Source: Cellulomonas marina (GTDB lineage: Bacteria > Actinomycetota > Actinomycetes > Actinomycetales > Cellulomonadaceae). Taken from it: DNA of 64,000 bases. Where the stretch lies: the NCBI RefSeq assembly GCF_900111925.1, contig NZ_FOKA01000002.1, forward strand, positions 248,001 through 312,000, written 5' to 3'. Each line of letters opens with the position of its first letter. The stretch's first letter is position 1. This document shows, in pieces, positions 15,637-26,293 of the stretch. The translations under genes and the position numbers were made by a program. The notes beneath the pieces are model-generated. The model did not search any database, was not told the origin of the DNA, and worked only from the letters and a program-made list of their open reading frames with translations.

Positions 15637-17292
15637 ATGCCCCGCCCCCCGCGCCCGCGCCGCACCGGCGTCCTGCGCCCGGTCGCCCGTGCGCTGGCGC
15701 TCCGCCGGGAGGCCCTCGTCGGACGGGGCGCGCCGCCGGACGCCGGCGTGGCGATGCTCAGCGCCCTGCTCGTCATCCTCCTCATGACGGCCCTCAGCGT
15801 CGTCGTCATGGGCGTCGTCCTGCAGGCCGCGCTGCCGGGCCAGTACCAGCGCAAGTCCACACGCAGCGTGTTCGCCGCGGAGGCCGGGATCGAGGCGGCC
15901 GTGAGCCGCATCCGGTCCGCCGGGAGCGCGGCGGACTTCACGGGGACCGTGTACGGCGACCTCGCGCAGCTGCCGTGCTCCGTGCAGGGGACGGTGGCCG
16001 CCGCCGTGCCCGGGACGTCGGCGGGGGCCGGTGCCGCCGGCGCAGCGGGCCTCGGGTACACCGCCTCGATCGCGTACTACAAGGACGACCCGGCGGGCCG
16101 GGACGCGGCGTGGCTGGCGGCGAACGCCATGCCGTGCGCCGCGGGCGGCGGGGTCGCGACCCAGCCGCGCTACGCGCGCATCGCCTCCGCGGGCGTCGTC
16201 CCGGGCGGGCCCCTGCTCGAGGCGGGGGAGGGCGACCGCACGATCGTCTCGGTCTACCGCTTCCGCACGACGAACACGAACGTGGCCGGTGGCCGCATCT
16301 GGACGCTCGGCCACAGCTACTGCCTGCGCGCGACGTCGGACACCGCCGGCTCGGCGGTGACGTACGCCGCGGCGGACACCTGCGGCGCCGACGACGTCCG
16401 CGAGCTGTGGATCTGGGACAGCACGTACGGCATCAAGCTCGCCGTCACCACGTCGCCGGGCCAGACGCCGCTGTGCGTCACCGGGCCGCCGACCGCCTCG
16501 TCGCCCACCGTCGACGCCCTGCTGCAGCCGTGCCGCAGCGACGCCGGACGGTGGAACCAGCTCTGGAGCTGGCAGGGCGGCGCGCGGTGGCAGGGGGAGA
16601 ACCAGGCCATCACGAACTACTCGGCGTACTGCCTGTCCGCCGGCACGACGTCGACGACGATCGCGGACCTGCGCGACCGGCGCCTGAGCATCGGCACGTC
16701 GTGCGCCTCGAACGCCGAGTGGGGCTCGTTCGACCCCGACCCCGCCGTCGGCCCCGGTGCCGCGAGCGTCAGCACCCGCCAGGTGGTCAGCTACCTCGAG
16801 TTCGGGCGCTGCTTCGACGTCACCAACGAGCAGGTCGGCTTCGCGTACATGATCGTCTACCCGTGCAAGCAGGACCCCAGCGGCGGCAGCCTGCTCAAGT
16901 GGAACCACAAGTGGTACTACGAGGAGCCCGTCGCGCCCGCGGTGTCGCGCACGCAGCAGATCTCCGTCCTGCGGGACAACAGCACGGCCCAGCGCTACTG
17001 CCTGCAGACCCCGGCGCCGGGCTCCGGCTCGTCGTACCCGACCCTCACGTCCGCCTGCAGCGCCACGGCCGCCGACCAGCAGTGGACCCGCTTCGCCGAC
17101 ACCGGCGACTACCGGACCAGCTGGACCTTCGTCGACCATCTCGGCCGCTGCATCGACCTGGGAGAGCGCGGCGCGACGAGCTGGTCGCGACTCGTCGTCA
17201 CCTCGTGCACGGGCGGCCCCGGCCAGAAGTGGAACGCCCTGCCGGAGCAGATCAGCGCCACCCTCGGCAACTACCTCGAGCCGGCCGGGTGA
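15637..17292 (+). CDS. PilX_N-type pilus protein with two ricin-type beta-trefoil lectin domains
   Basis: A 551-residue protein with a basic N-terminus and one hydrophobic helix (38-61, VAMLSALLVILLMTALSVVV) followed by FAAEAGIEAAVSRI, the hallmark of PilX_N proteins; no Glu5. From about residue 220 to the end there are six repeats of the form C-L/I ... C ... W: SYCLRA, LCVTG, AYCLSA, then GRCFDV, RYCLQT, GRCIDLGE, with W-containing ends (NQLWSW, QQWTRF, QKWNAL). These are two complete ricin-B-like beta-trefoils, a carbohydrate-binding fold. ATG 15637 is preferred because AGGAGG lies 8 nt upstream; an alternative ATG at 15550 overlaps the previous stop. It is probably a glycan-binding pilus tip adhesin. 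Confidence 0.85.
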   Translation: MPRPPRPRRTGVLRPVARALALRREALVGRGAPPDAGVAMLSALLVILLMTALSVVVMGVVLQAALPGQYQRKSTRSVFAAEAGIEAAVSRIRSAGSAADFTGTVYGDLAQLPCSVQGTVAAAVPGTSAGAGAAGAAGLGYTASIAYYKDDPAGRDAAWLAANAMPCAAGGGVATQPRYARIASAGVVPGGPLLEAGEGDRTIVSVYRFRTTNTNVAGGRIWTLGHSYCLRATSDTAGSAVTYAAADTCGADDVRELWIWDSTYGIKLAVTTSPGQTPLCVTGPPTASSPTVDALLQPCRSDAGRWNQLWSWQGGARWQGENQAITNYSAYCLSAGTTSTTIADLRDRRLSIGTSCASNAEWGSFDPDPAVGPGAASVSTRQVVSYLEFGRCFDVTNEQVGFAYMIVYPCKQDPSGGSLLKWNHKWYYEEPVAPAVSRTQQISVLRDNSTAQRYCLQTPAPGSGSSYPTLTSACSATAADQQWTRFADTGDYRTSWTFVDHLGRCIDLGERGATSWSRLVVTSCTGGPGQKWNALPEQISATLGNYLEPAG

Positions 17293-17296
17293 TCGC

Positions 17297-18118
17297 GTGA
17301 GCGCACTGGTGCCCGCCGCCGACCCGTCCGTCCCGCAGGCCGTCCTCGTCCCGGCCGTCGCGCTGCTGGGGCTGCTCGTCGGGTCCTTCCTCAACGTCGT
17401 CGTCTGGCGGGTGCCACGCGGCCTGTCGGTCGTGCGGCCGCCCAGCGCGTGCCCCGGGTGCGGTGCGCCCGTGCGCCCGCGCGACAACGTGCCGGTCGTG
17501 TCGTGGCTGCTCCTGCGCGGCCGGTGCCGGGACTGCCGACGGCCCGTCTCCGTGCGGTACCCGCTCGTCGAGGCGGGGACGGCGGTGGCGTTCGGGGCCG
17601 TCGCGGCCTGGGTCGGCGCGTCCTGGGCGCTGCCCGCGCTCCTGCACCTCGCGGCGGTGAGCATCGTCCTCGCGCTGGTCGACCTCGACCTGCACCGCCT
17701 GCCCGATGCGATCGTCGGGCCGGCGTCCGTCGTCGGCGTCGTGCTCGTCGCCCTGGCGTGCCTCGCCCCCGGCGGGCAGGGCGACCTCGCCCCGCTCGTG
17801 CGGGGCCTCGTGGGCGCCGCGGTGCTCCTCGGCCTCTACCTCGTCATCTGGCTCGTCGCGCCCGGTGGCATGGGGCTCGGCGACGTCAAGCTCGCGGGCG
17901 TGCTGGGCCTGCACCTCGCGTGGGCCGGCTGGGGCGCGCTCGTCGTCGGGGGGTTCGCGGCGTTCGTGCTGGGCGGTGCCTTCGGGGCGCTGCTGCTGCT
18001 GTCGCGCCGCGCGGACCGCCGCACGGGCATCCCGTTCGGGCCGTGGATGCTCGCGGGCGCCTGGGTCGGCCTCGTCGCCGGGCCGTCGCTGTGGTCGGGG
18101 TACCTCGGCCTGCTCTGA
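17297..18118 (+). CDS. pilD: Prepilin peptidase / N-methyltransferase PilD
   Basis: Polytopic aspartyl protease (273 residues) that removes prepilin leaders and methylates the new N-terminus. The N-terminal methyltransferase domain has GSFLNVVVWRVPRG and two zinc-binding CxxC pairs (CPGC, CRDC). The catalytic aspartates lie in LVDLDLHRLPD and GMGLGDVKLAG, and several membrane helices follow. Start GTG 17297 lies 4 nt after the lectin-pilin stop. All four candidate substrates are encoded just upstream. Confidence 0.95.
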   Translation: MSALVPAADPSVPQAVLVPAVALLGLLVGSFLNVVVWRVPRGLSVVRPPSACPGCGAPVRPRDNVPVVSWLLLRGRCRDCRRPVSVRYPLVEAGTAVAFGAVAAWVGASWALPALLHLAAVSIVLALVDLDLHRLPDAIVGPASVVGVVLVALACLAPGGQGDLAPLVRGLVGAAVLLGLYLVIWLVAPGGMGLGDVKLAGVLGLHLAWAGWGALVVGGFAAFVLGGAFGALLLLSRRADRRTGIPFGPWMLAGAWVGLVAGPSLWSGYLGLL

Positions 18119-18129
18119 GTCCTCACACC

Positions 18130-18162
18130 CGCCGCCGGACCGCCGATGGTCCGGACGGCGGC
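18130..18162 (+). terminator. Terminator hairpin between pilD and pilM
   Basis: A 13-bp stem with a single A bulge and a 6-nt loop (18130-18142 with 18149-18162). It may split the pilus locus into an assembly/pilin unit and a pilMNO unit. Confidence 0.65.
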
Positions 18163-18222
18163 GCCCCGCCCGCACGCAGGCGCGGGCCGCCGAACCCTCC
18201 CCGGACGGACGGAAGGACCACC

Positions 18223-19296
18223 GTGGCCAGCAGGCACGTCATCGGCCTCGACATCGGCACCACCGCCGTGCGCGCGGCCGAGGTCGCGCCCGCGGGGTCC
18301 TCGCGACGTCCGCGACCCACGCTCGTCCGCTACGGCGAGCACCGGCTGCCGGCGGGCGCCGTGCGCGAGGGCGAGGTCGTCGACGCCCTCGTCGTCTCGC
18401 AGGCGCTGCGCGAGCTGTGGTCCCGCACGGGCTTCAGCCACAAGGACGTCGTCATCGGCGTCGGCAACCAGCGCGTCGTCGTGCGCGAGCTCGACCTGCC
18501 GTGGCTGCCGCTCGCCCAGCTCAAGGCGTCCCTGCCGCTCCAGGTGCAGGAGCTGCTGCCCGTCGGGGCGGCCGACGCGATCCTCGACTTCCACCCCACC
18601 GACGAGACGGAGGGGGAGACCGGCCGGACGGTGCACGGGATGCTCGTGGCCGCCCAGCGCGACACCGTCTCCGCCAACCTGCGCGCCGTCGAGGACGCGG
18701 GGCTCCGGCCGACGATGGTCGACCTCAACGCGTTCGCGCTCCTGCGGGCCCTGGCGCGCGGCGAGCACGCCGAGCGCACCGTCGCCCTCGTGGACGTCGG
18801 TGCGCGGCTGACGAACGTCGTCGTCGCGACCGGCGGACGTCCCCGCCTCGTCCGCGTCATCCCCTCCGGCGGCCAGCACGTCACCGATGCGGTGGCGGCG
18901 GCGCTCGAGGTGCCGCCGGCCGAGGCCGAGGTCGCCAAGCGTCGCCTCGGCACGGGCGCCGGGGCGGTCCCCGGGGCGGTGCCGCCCGAGCTGGCCGCCG
19001 CCGCCGAGGCGGTCGACCGCACGTGCCGGGCCCTCGTCGAGTCCGTGCGCAACACGCTCGTCTACTACGCCGGCCAGCACACCGGCGCACGCGTCGAGCT
19101 CGTCGTGCTCACCGGCGGCGGGGTGCACCTGGCCGGTCTCGGGCAGCTCCTGTCGAGCACGACGCGGCTGCCCGCGGTGCTCGGCGACGCGCTCGCGGGG
19201 TACGACCTCGGCCGTGCGGTGGACCGGACGGCCCTCGACGGCGCCGGCTCGCTCGTCGCCCTGCCCGTCGGGCTGGCGTCGGGGGTGGCGGCATGA
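18223..19296 (+). CDS. pilM: Type IV pilus assembly ATPase-like protein PilM
   Basis: Actin/FtsA-fold cytoplasmic protein (357 residues) that binds the N-terminus of PilN. It opens with the phosphate-binding GLDIGTTAVRAAEV and contains VVIGVGNQRVVVREL, the LPLQVQELLP segment characteristic of PilM, ALVDVGARLTNVVV and LTGGGVHLAGL near the C-terminus. GTG 18223 has GGAAGGA upstream. It is coupled to pilN by ATGA. Confidence 0.93.
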   Translation: MASRHVIGLDIGTTAVRAAEVAPAGSSRRPRPTLVRYGEHRLPAGAVREGEVVDALVVSQALRELWSRTGFSHKDVVIGVGNQRVVVRELDLPWLPLAQLKASLPLQVQELLPVGAADAILDFHPTDETEGETGRTVHGMLVAAQRDTVSANLRAVEDAGLRPTMVDLNAFALLRALARGEHAERTVALVDVGARLTNVVVATGGRPRLVRVIPSGGQHVTDAVAAALEVPPAEAEVAKRRLGTGAGAVPGAVPPELAAAAEAVDRTCRALVESVRNTLVYYAGQHTGARVELVVLTGGGVHLAGLGQLLSSTTRLPAVLGDALAGYDLGRAVDRTALDGAGSLVALPVGLASGVAA

Positions 19297-20078
19297 CGAC
19301 GACCCCGACGAGCCCGACGGCCTCCGCCCAGGCCGGGGTCCCGCTCGCCCCGGCGCCCTCGGGGGCCGGTCGCCCCGGCGCGCGGTTCGGGGGGCTCGGC
19401 GTGCGACGGGGCACCGCGGCCGCCACCGTGCTCGGCGGTCCCGTCCAGGTGGACCTCCTGCCCGCCGACATCCGTGCCGGGCGTGCCCTCGCCGTCGTCA
19501 AGCGCCGGCTGCTGGGCGGCGTCGCGTGCGTCGTCGTGCTCGTCGCCGCGGGGTACGCGGGCGCGATCACGACGCAGGCGCGCGCCGACGCCGAGCTCAC
19601 CGAGGTGGCCGCGCAGGCCGCGGAGCTCACCCGGCAGGCCGAGGGCTACGCGCAGGTGCCGCAGGTGCTCGGCGAGGTCGCGCAGGTCGAGCAGGCCCGT
19701 GCCGCCGCGACCTCGACGGAGGTGCTCTGGCAGCCCTACGTCGACGCGATCGCCGCCGTGCTCCCGGCGGGCACCAGCATCGCCACCCTCACCGCGAGCG
19801 GGCCCGACCCCCTGGGCCTGACCCCGCCCGCCGCCGCGACCCCGCTGCAGGCCGCCGGGATCGGCAGCATCGCGCTCTCGCTGGAGTCGCGCACCGTCCC
19901 GGCCGTCGCGGACCTGCAGGACGCCCTCGACGCCCTGCCGGGTCTCGACGGCGTCTGGTTCTCCGGCGTGACCCGGACGAGCACCGACGCCGCCGGCGAC
20001 CACTACACCGTCACCGTGACGGCCCAGCTGACGGGCGACGCGCTCGCCGGCCGGTACGCCGGGCAGCAGGAGGGCTGA
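19293..20078 (+). CDS. pilN: Type IV pilus assembly protein PilN
   Basis: Bitopic membrane protein (261 residues) of the PilMNO alignment complex. It has a long Pro/Ala-rich N-terminus, then VQVDLLPADIRAGRAL, equivalent to the conserved INLLP-type PilM-binding motif. One transmembrane helix (about 75-95), a coiled-coil (ADAELTEVAAQAAELTRQ) and a C-terminal fold (GIGSIALSLESRTVPAVADL) follow. The insertion before the PilM-binding motif is longer than usual. It is coupled to pilM, and pilO follows after one base. Confidence 0.88.
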   Translation: MTTTPTSPTASAQAGVPLAPAPSGAGRPGARFGGLGVRRGTAAATVLGGPVQVDLLPADIRAGRALAVVKRRLLGGVACVVVLVAAGYAGAITTQARADAELTEVAAQAAELTRQAEGYAQVPQVLGEVAQVEQARAAATSTEVLWQPYVDAIAAVLPAGTSIATLTASGPDPLGLTPPAAATPLQAAGIGSIALSLESRTVPAVADLQDALDALPGLDGVWFSGVTRTSTDAAGDHYTVTVTAQLTGDALAGRYAGQQEG

Positions 20079-20079
20079 C

Positions 20080-20949
20080 ATGACCACGTCCCGCACGTCC
20101 TCGTGGGTGCTCGGCACCGCGCTGCTGGTGGCCGCGCTCCTCGCCGCGTCGTGGCTGCTGCTCGTCGGGCCCGTCCTGACGTCGGCCGCCGAGGTGCGCA
20201 CCCAGGCGCAGGACGCCCGGGCCGCCAACGACGTGCAGCGCGCCCGCATCGCCCAGCTCGGGGAGCAGTTCGCGCGGCTGGGGGAGTACCAGGGGCAGCT
20301 CGCGGCCCTGCGCGCGCAGGTGCCCGACGACGCCGGCCTCGCCGACTACCTGCGCCAGGTCGACGACCTCGCCTCCGCCGCGGGCGTCACCCTCACCTCG
20401 GCCGGTCCCGGCACGCCCGTCCTCGTGGGCACGGGCGCCGCCGCCGGGACGACGACGAGCGCCCCCGCAGCCGCGACGGCCACGACCGACGGCACGGCCT
20501 CCACGACGACGGGCGCGGCGACCGCCACGACGACGACCACGGCGACCACGGCGACCACGACCGCGACCACGACCGCGACCGCGACCGCGACGACGACGGC
20601 GGCGGCCGTCACGGCGCCGCCCGGGACGGTCGCGGTCCCGCTGACCCTGAGCGTCATCGGGGCCTACGCCGACGCCCTCGCCTTCGTCGACGACCTCCAG
20701 CGCGACGAGCGCCGGCTCACCGTCGTCAGCTCGGTGACGGCCACCGCGGTGACCGACGCACCCGCCGCCGGCGGCCGCCCGGCCACCACGGTCGGCGACG
20801 TCGAGCTCACCCTCGGGGCCACCGTCTGGGCGCTGCCCGCGACGACGGGCACGGGGACCTCACCGGCCCCGGCGTCCGGTGCCGCGTCGTCCACCGACGC
20901 CCTCCCGCCGGCGGTGCCGGGCAAGAACCCGCTCGTCCCGCTCGGCTGA
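20080..20949 (+). CDS. pilO: Type IV pilus assembly protein PilO
   Basis: PilO-like partner of PilN (289 residues): a transmembrane helix near the N-terminus ([19 protein letters not shown]), a coiled-coil ([20 protein letters not shown]), the [22 protein letters not shown] segment typical of PilO, and a ferredoxin-like C-terminal domain ([21 protein letters not shown]). The two halves are separated by an unusual 50-residue Thr/Ala tract encoded by short tandem repeats. It ends the pilus locus; no pilP or pilQ follows, consistent with the absence of an outer membrane. Confidence 0.88.
   Translation: MTTSRTSSWVLGTALLVAALLAASWLLLVGPVLTSAAEVRTQAQDARAANDVQRARIAQLGEQFARLGEYQGQLAALRAQVPDDAGLADYLRQVDDLASAAGVTLTSAGPGTPVLVGTGAAAGTTTSAPAAATATTDGTASTTTGAATATTTTTATTATTTATTTATATATTTAAAVTAPPGTVAVPLTLSVIGAYADALAFVDDLQRDERRLTVVSSVTATAVTDAPAAGGRPATTVGDVELTLGATVWALPATTGTGTSPAPASGAASSTDALPPAVPGKNPLVPLG
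20520..20600. repeat. Short tandem repeats encoding the Thr/Ala linker of PilO
   Basis: Iterated ACC/ACG/GCG triplets with a 6- to 12-bp period encode a Thr/Ala tract inside pilO. All steps are multiples of three, so length changes would keep frame. Confidence 0.8.
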
Positions 20950-21015
20950 GACGCGCCACCGGCACCACCCCGTCCGCAGCCCGGGCTCGTGGGACGACCG
21001 TGCCGGACCGCGTGG

Positions 21016-21021
21016 GAGGAT
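21016..21021 (+). promoter_or_regulatory. -10-like box (GAGGAT) giving a possible leaderless aroC transcript
   Basis: GAGGAT ends 7 nt before ATG 21029, and no separate ribosome site is visible, so transcription may start at or near the A of the start codon. Confidence 0.35.
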
Positions 21022-21028
21022 CGGCCCC

Positions 21029-22219
21029 ATGCTGCGCTGGTTGACCTCCGGGGAGTCGCACGGACCGGCCCTCGTCGGGCTGATCGAGGGCGTCCCCGCC
21101 GGGGTGGCGCTGCGGACCGACGACGTCCGCGCCGCCCTCGCCCGCCGCCGCCTCGGCTACGGCCGGGGCGCGCGGATGTCCTTCGAGCAGGACGAGGTCC
21201 GCATCCTGGCCGGGCTGCGGCACGGCCTCACGCAGGGTGGCCCCCTGGCGGTGGAGATCGGCAACACCGAGTGGCCCAAGTGGGTCGACGTCATGGCCGC
21301 GGACCCGGTGGACGACCCCGCGCTGCTGCAGCGGGCGCGCAACGCGCCGCTGACGCGTCCGCGCCCCGGTCACGCCGACCTCGTCGGCATGCGCAAGTAC
21401 GGGTTCGACGACGCGCGCCCCGTCCTCGAGCGGGCGTCCGCCCGCGAGACGGCGACCCGCGTGGCCCTCGGCACCGTGGCGGCGGCGCTCCTCGAGCAGG
21501 CCGCCGGCGTCCGCCTCGTGTCGCACGTCGTGGCGATCGGCCCGGTCGCCGTGCCGGAGGACGCCCCGCTCCCGCTGCCCGACGACGTCGCCCGGCTCGA
21601 CGCCGACCCCGTGCGCTGCGCGGACCCGGCCACGTCGGCCGCGATGGTCGCCGAGATCGACGACTGCCACAAGGCGGGGGACACCCTCGGTGGTGTGGTC
21701 GAGGTGCTCGCCTACGGCGTGCCCTCCGGGCTGGGGTCCTACGTGCAGGGCGACCGCCGGTTGGACGCCCGGCTCGCGGCGGCGCTCATGGGCATCCAGG
21801 CCATCAAGGGCGTGGAGGTCGGCGACGGCTTCCGCACGGCTGCCCGCCGCGGCTCGGCCGCCCACGACGAGATCGAGCCCGGCCCCGACGGCCGCATCCG
21901 CCGCACGAGCAACCGCGCCGGCGGCGTCGAGGGCGGGATGTCCAACGGCGAGGTCCTGCGGGTACGGGCCGCTATGAAGCCGATCTCGACCGTGCCGCGG
22001 GCGCTGCGGACCATCGACACCGCCACGGGCGAGGTCGCGGCGGCGCAGCACCAGCGCTCGGACGTGTGCGCCGTCCCGCCCGCCGCGGTCGTGGCCGAGG
22101 CCATGGTGGCCCTGGTCCTGGCCGACGCCCTGCTGGAGAAGACCGGCGGGGACTCGGTGCCGGAGGTCCGGCGCAACCTCGAGGCCTACCTCGAGGCCGT
22201 GCCCGCCACCCTGCGCTGA
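21029..22219 (+). CDS. aroC: Chorismate synthase
   Basis: Chorismate synthase (396 residues) converts EPSP to chorismate using reduced FMN. Signatures are intact: [60 protein letters not shown] (read in parts), [24 protein letters not shown] and [21 protein letters not shown] 21029 is preceded by GGGAGGATCGG rather than a classic ribosome site. The next gene starts 3 nt after the stop. Confidence 0.97.
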   Translation: MLRWLTSGESHGPALVGLIEGVPAGVALRTDDVRAALARRRLGYGRGARMSFEQDEVRILAGLRHGLTQGGPLAVEIGNTEWPKWVDVMAADPVDDPALLQRARNAPLTRPRPGHADLVGMRKYGFDDARPVLERASARETATRVALGTVAAALLEQAAGVRLVSHVVAIGPVAVPEDAPLPLPDDVARLDADPVRCADPATSAAMVAEIDDCHKAGDTLGGVVEVLAYGVPSGLGSYVQGDRRLDARLAAALMGIQAIKGVEVGDGFRTAARRGSAAHDEIEPGPDGRIRRTSNRAGGVEGGMSNGEVLRVRAAMKPISTVPRALRTIDTATGEVAAAQHQRSDVCAVPPAAVVAEAMVALVLADALLEKTGGDSVPEVRRNLEAYLEAVPATLR

Positions 22220-22222
22220 GCG

Positions 22223-23413
22223 GTGCCGCAGCCGCCGGCACGGGTGCGGTCGGGGCTGCTGCTCGCCCTGCTGCCCGTGGCCTGCGGGCTGCTCGCCTCG
22301 CTCACCGCGGCCCGGTCGGGGGCCCAGGACCAGCCGGAGTTCGTCGCCGCGGGGCTGCGGCTGCTCGCTGACGGGCGCTGGGACGTCTACGACGACCCCT
22401 GGTATCAGATCGGTCCGCTGCACCTGCTGCTGGTCGGTCTCGTCGCCCGCGTCGCGGGTGCCGTCGGCGCCGACCCCGTCGTGGTGTCGGTCGGGGCCGC
22501 GTGGGCGGCGCTGACCGTCCTGGCGGTCCTCGTCGCGCGGCTGCTGGTGCACCGGGCGTCGCCCGTGTCGCGCGCGGGTGCCGCCGGGGTCGCCGCCGGC
22601 GGGGTGGTCGTCGCCGTGGTCGCCACCGCGCGACCCGTGACCCTCGCGCACCCGGAGGAGCTCGCGATCGCCCTCCTGTGGTGCCTGTCCGCCGCCGCCG
22701 CCCGTGACCGCCGGGTGGTCGCGGCGGCCGTGCTCGTCGTGGTCGCGGCCGCGCTGAAGCCGACCGGGGCGCTGGGCGCGGCGGTCCTCCTGCAGCTGCC
22801 CGCCCGGACCCTCCTCGTCGCGGGCGTCGCGACCGCGGCCGGCAGTTTCGCCACCTACGCGCCCTTCGTCCTGCTGGGCACCTTCCGCATGCTGCACCAG
22901 GAGTGGGCGGTGACGCCGTGGACGCTCCCGTGGCTCCTGGACCCGGCCGCCACGCACGCGGGCTGGGTCGTCCGGCTGGCGCAGGCGGGGGCGGTGGTGG
23001 TCGCCGTGGGCGTGACGGCCGTCGTCCTGCGTCCGCCGCCGGCAGCCCTGGTCGCGGTGCTCGTCGCGGTCCGGCTGCTCCTCGACCCGGTCTACCTCGT
23101 CTACTACGCGGCACCCCTGCTGCTCGTCGTCGTGCTCGCGGCGCACGAGCGCCCCACCCCCAGGCTCGGCCGCCACCGCCTGCTCGTCGCGGTGCCGTTG
23201 GTGCTGGTCGTCCTCGCCCACGCCGCGGCCGAGCCGCGCACGGTCCTCCGGTACGCCGTCGTGCTGACGGTCCTCGCCGCGGTGGTCGCGGTGTGGCGAC
23301 CCCGCCGCCGGGCCGGGCAGGTGCCGGCGACACCCCAGGCCTCCGTCGACCGGGAGGCGCGCCCCGAGCGGACGCTCACCCCGTCCGGCACGGGGCAGGC
23401 GCCTCCCGGCTGA
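22223..23413 (+). CDS. Polytopic membrane protein, possible GT-C-type glycosyltransferase
   Basis: A 396-residue membrane protein with 8-10 predicted helices and a basic Pro-rich tail. The first loop has FVAAGLRLLADGRWDVYDDP and then YQIGPLHLLL, reminiscent of DUF2029/GT87 or other GT-C mannosyltransferase-like proteins, and a later loop contains LLLDPVYLVYYAAPLL. No catalytic assignment is secure. It starts 3 nt after aroC and ends 8 nt before the convergent aroB stop, so it is probably co-transcribed with aroC although it has no known role in aromatic synthesis. Confidence 0.55.
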   Translation: MPQPPARVRSGLLLALLPVACGLLASLTAARSGAQDQPEFVAAGLRLLADGRWDVYDDPWYQIGPLHLLLVGLVARVAGAVGADPVVVSVGAAWAALTVLAVLVARLLVHRASPVSRAGAAGVAAGGVVVAVVATARPVTLAHPEELAIALLWCLSAAAARDRRVVAAAVLVVVAAALKPTGALGAAVLLQLPARTLLVAGVATAAGSFATYAPFVLLGTFRMLHQEWAVTPWTLPWLLDPAATHAGWVVRLAQAGAVVVAVGVTAVVLRPPPAALVAVLVAVRLLLDPVYLVYYAAPLLLVVVLAAHERPTPRLGRHRLLVAVPLVLVVLAHAAAEPRTVLRYAVVLTVLAAVVAVWRPRRRAGQVPATPQASVDREARPERTLTPSGTGQAPPG

Positions 23414-23421
23414 CCGTCGGT

Positions 23422-25360
<1,939 letters not shown>

Positions 25361-25364
<4 letters not shown>

Positions 25365-26293
25365 CGGGCACGCCCCGGCGCGTGGTCGGCCCCGGCCACG
25401 ACGCCCTCGTCGTCCGCGCCGTGCACGACCGCCAGCGCCGCCCGCAGCGGCGCCACCGCGACCTGGCCCGGGGCCGACGCGCGTCCCACCCGGCCGAACG
25501 TCGCGCACGACCCGAACACCCCGCCGCCGAGCCGCGTCAGGACCCCGAGCGGACCCATCGCCATGGTCACCAGGGGCCGGTCCGTGCGCAGCGACGCCGC
25601 CCGCGTCGCCCCGAGCAGCGCGAGCACGTCCTCCGGGGCCTGCGGCATCACGGCGATCTTGAGGACGTCCGCACCGGTGGCGCCCAGCGCGAGGAGGCGC
25701 TCGGTGAGCACGTCCTGCGGCGGCGTCGACCGCACCTCGTGCCGGGAGGCGACCACGGGGACGCCGGCGTGCCGCGCGGCGGCGACCACGCGCGCGACCG
25801 CGTCCGCCCCCCGTGCGCCCTCGACGTCCACCGCGTCGGCGAGACCCTCCGCCACCGCCGCCTCCAGCGCGGCGGCCCAGGTCGTGTCGTCCGGGTCGGC
25901 CGCACCGCCCTCGGCCGCGGTCCGCACGGTCACGAGCAGCGGGAGACCCTCCAGGGCGGCGACGAGCGCGCGCCCGGCCGCCACCACCTCCCGCGGCGCC
26001 AGCCCCGCCCGGAGGTGGTCCACGCGCCACTCGACGAGGTCGGGGTGCGCGCCCCGGGCGGCCCGCGCCTCCTCGACCAGCCCGGCGGTGTCGGCGGCCG
26101 TGAGCGGGACGACGACCTTCGGCCGCCCCGCACCGAGCTCGACCGTGCCCACCCGCACGACGCGGACGCGGGGGGCGTCGGACTCGCCCGATGACGTGAC
26201 CGACGGTGTGACCGACGATGTGCCCGACGGCGTGAGGGGCGGCGCGGCGGACGGCGCGCCCGTGGGCGTCGCGGGGGACGGGACCGTGCTCAC
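25361..26293 (-). CDS. aroD: Type I 3-dehydroquinate dehydratase
   Basis: Class I (Schiff-base) dehydroquinase, converting 3-dehydroquinate to 3-dehydroshikimate. Catalytic residues are visible: Glu in LVEWRVDHL (E88), His in ASRHEV (H185) and the Schiff-base Lys in DVLKIAV (K212), followed by MAMGPLGVLTRL and FGSCATFG. Many actinobacteria use the unrelated type II enzyme (AroQ), so a type I enzyme here is notable. The 310-residue protein has a 40-residue Ser/Thr/Pro-rich N-terminal extension from 12-bp repeats. GTG 26293 overlaps the aroK2 stop (GTGA); starts within the extension are possible. Confidence 0.9.
26190..26237. repeat. 12-bp imperfect tandem repeat (x4) in the aroD N-terminus
   Basis: Four diverged 12-bp units with a shared GA..(A/G).GTG core encode the TPSG/TSSV/TPSV/TSSG N-terminal tract of AroD. 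Confidence 0.75.
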
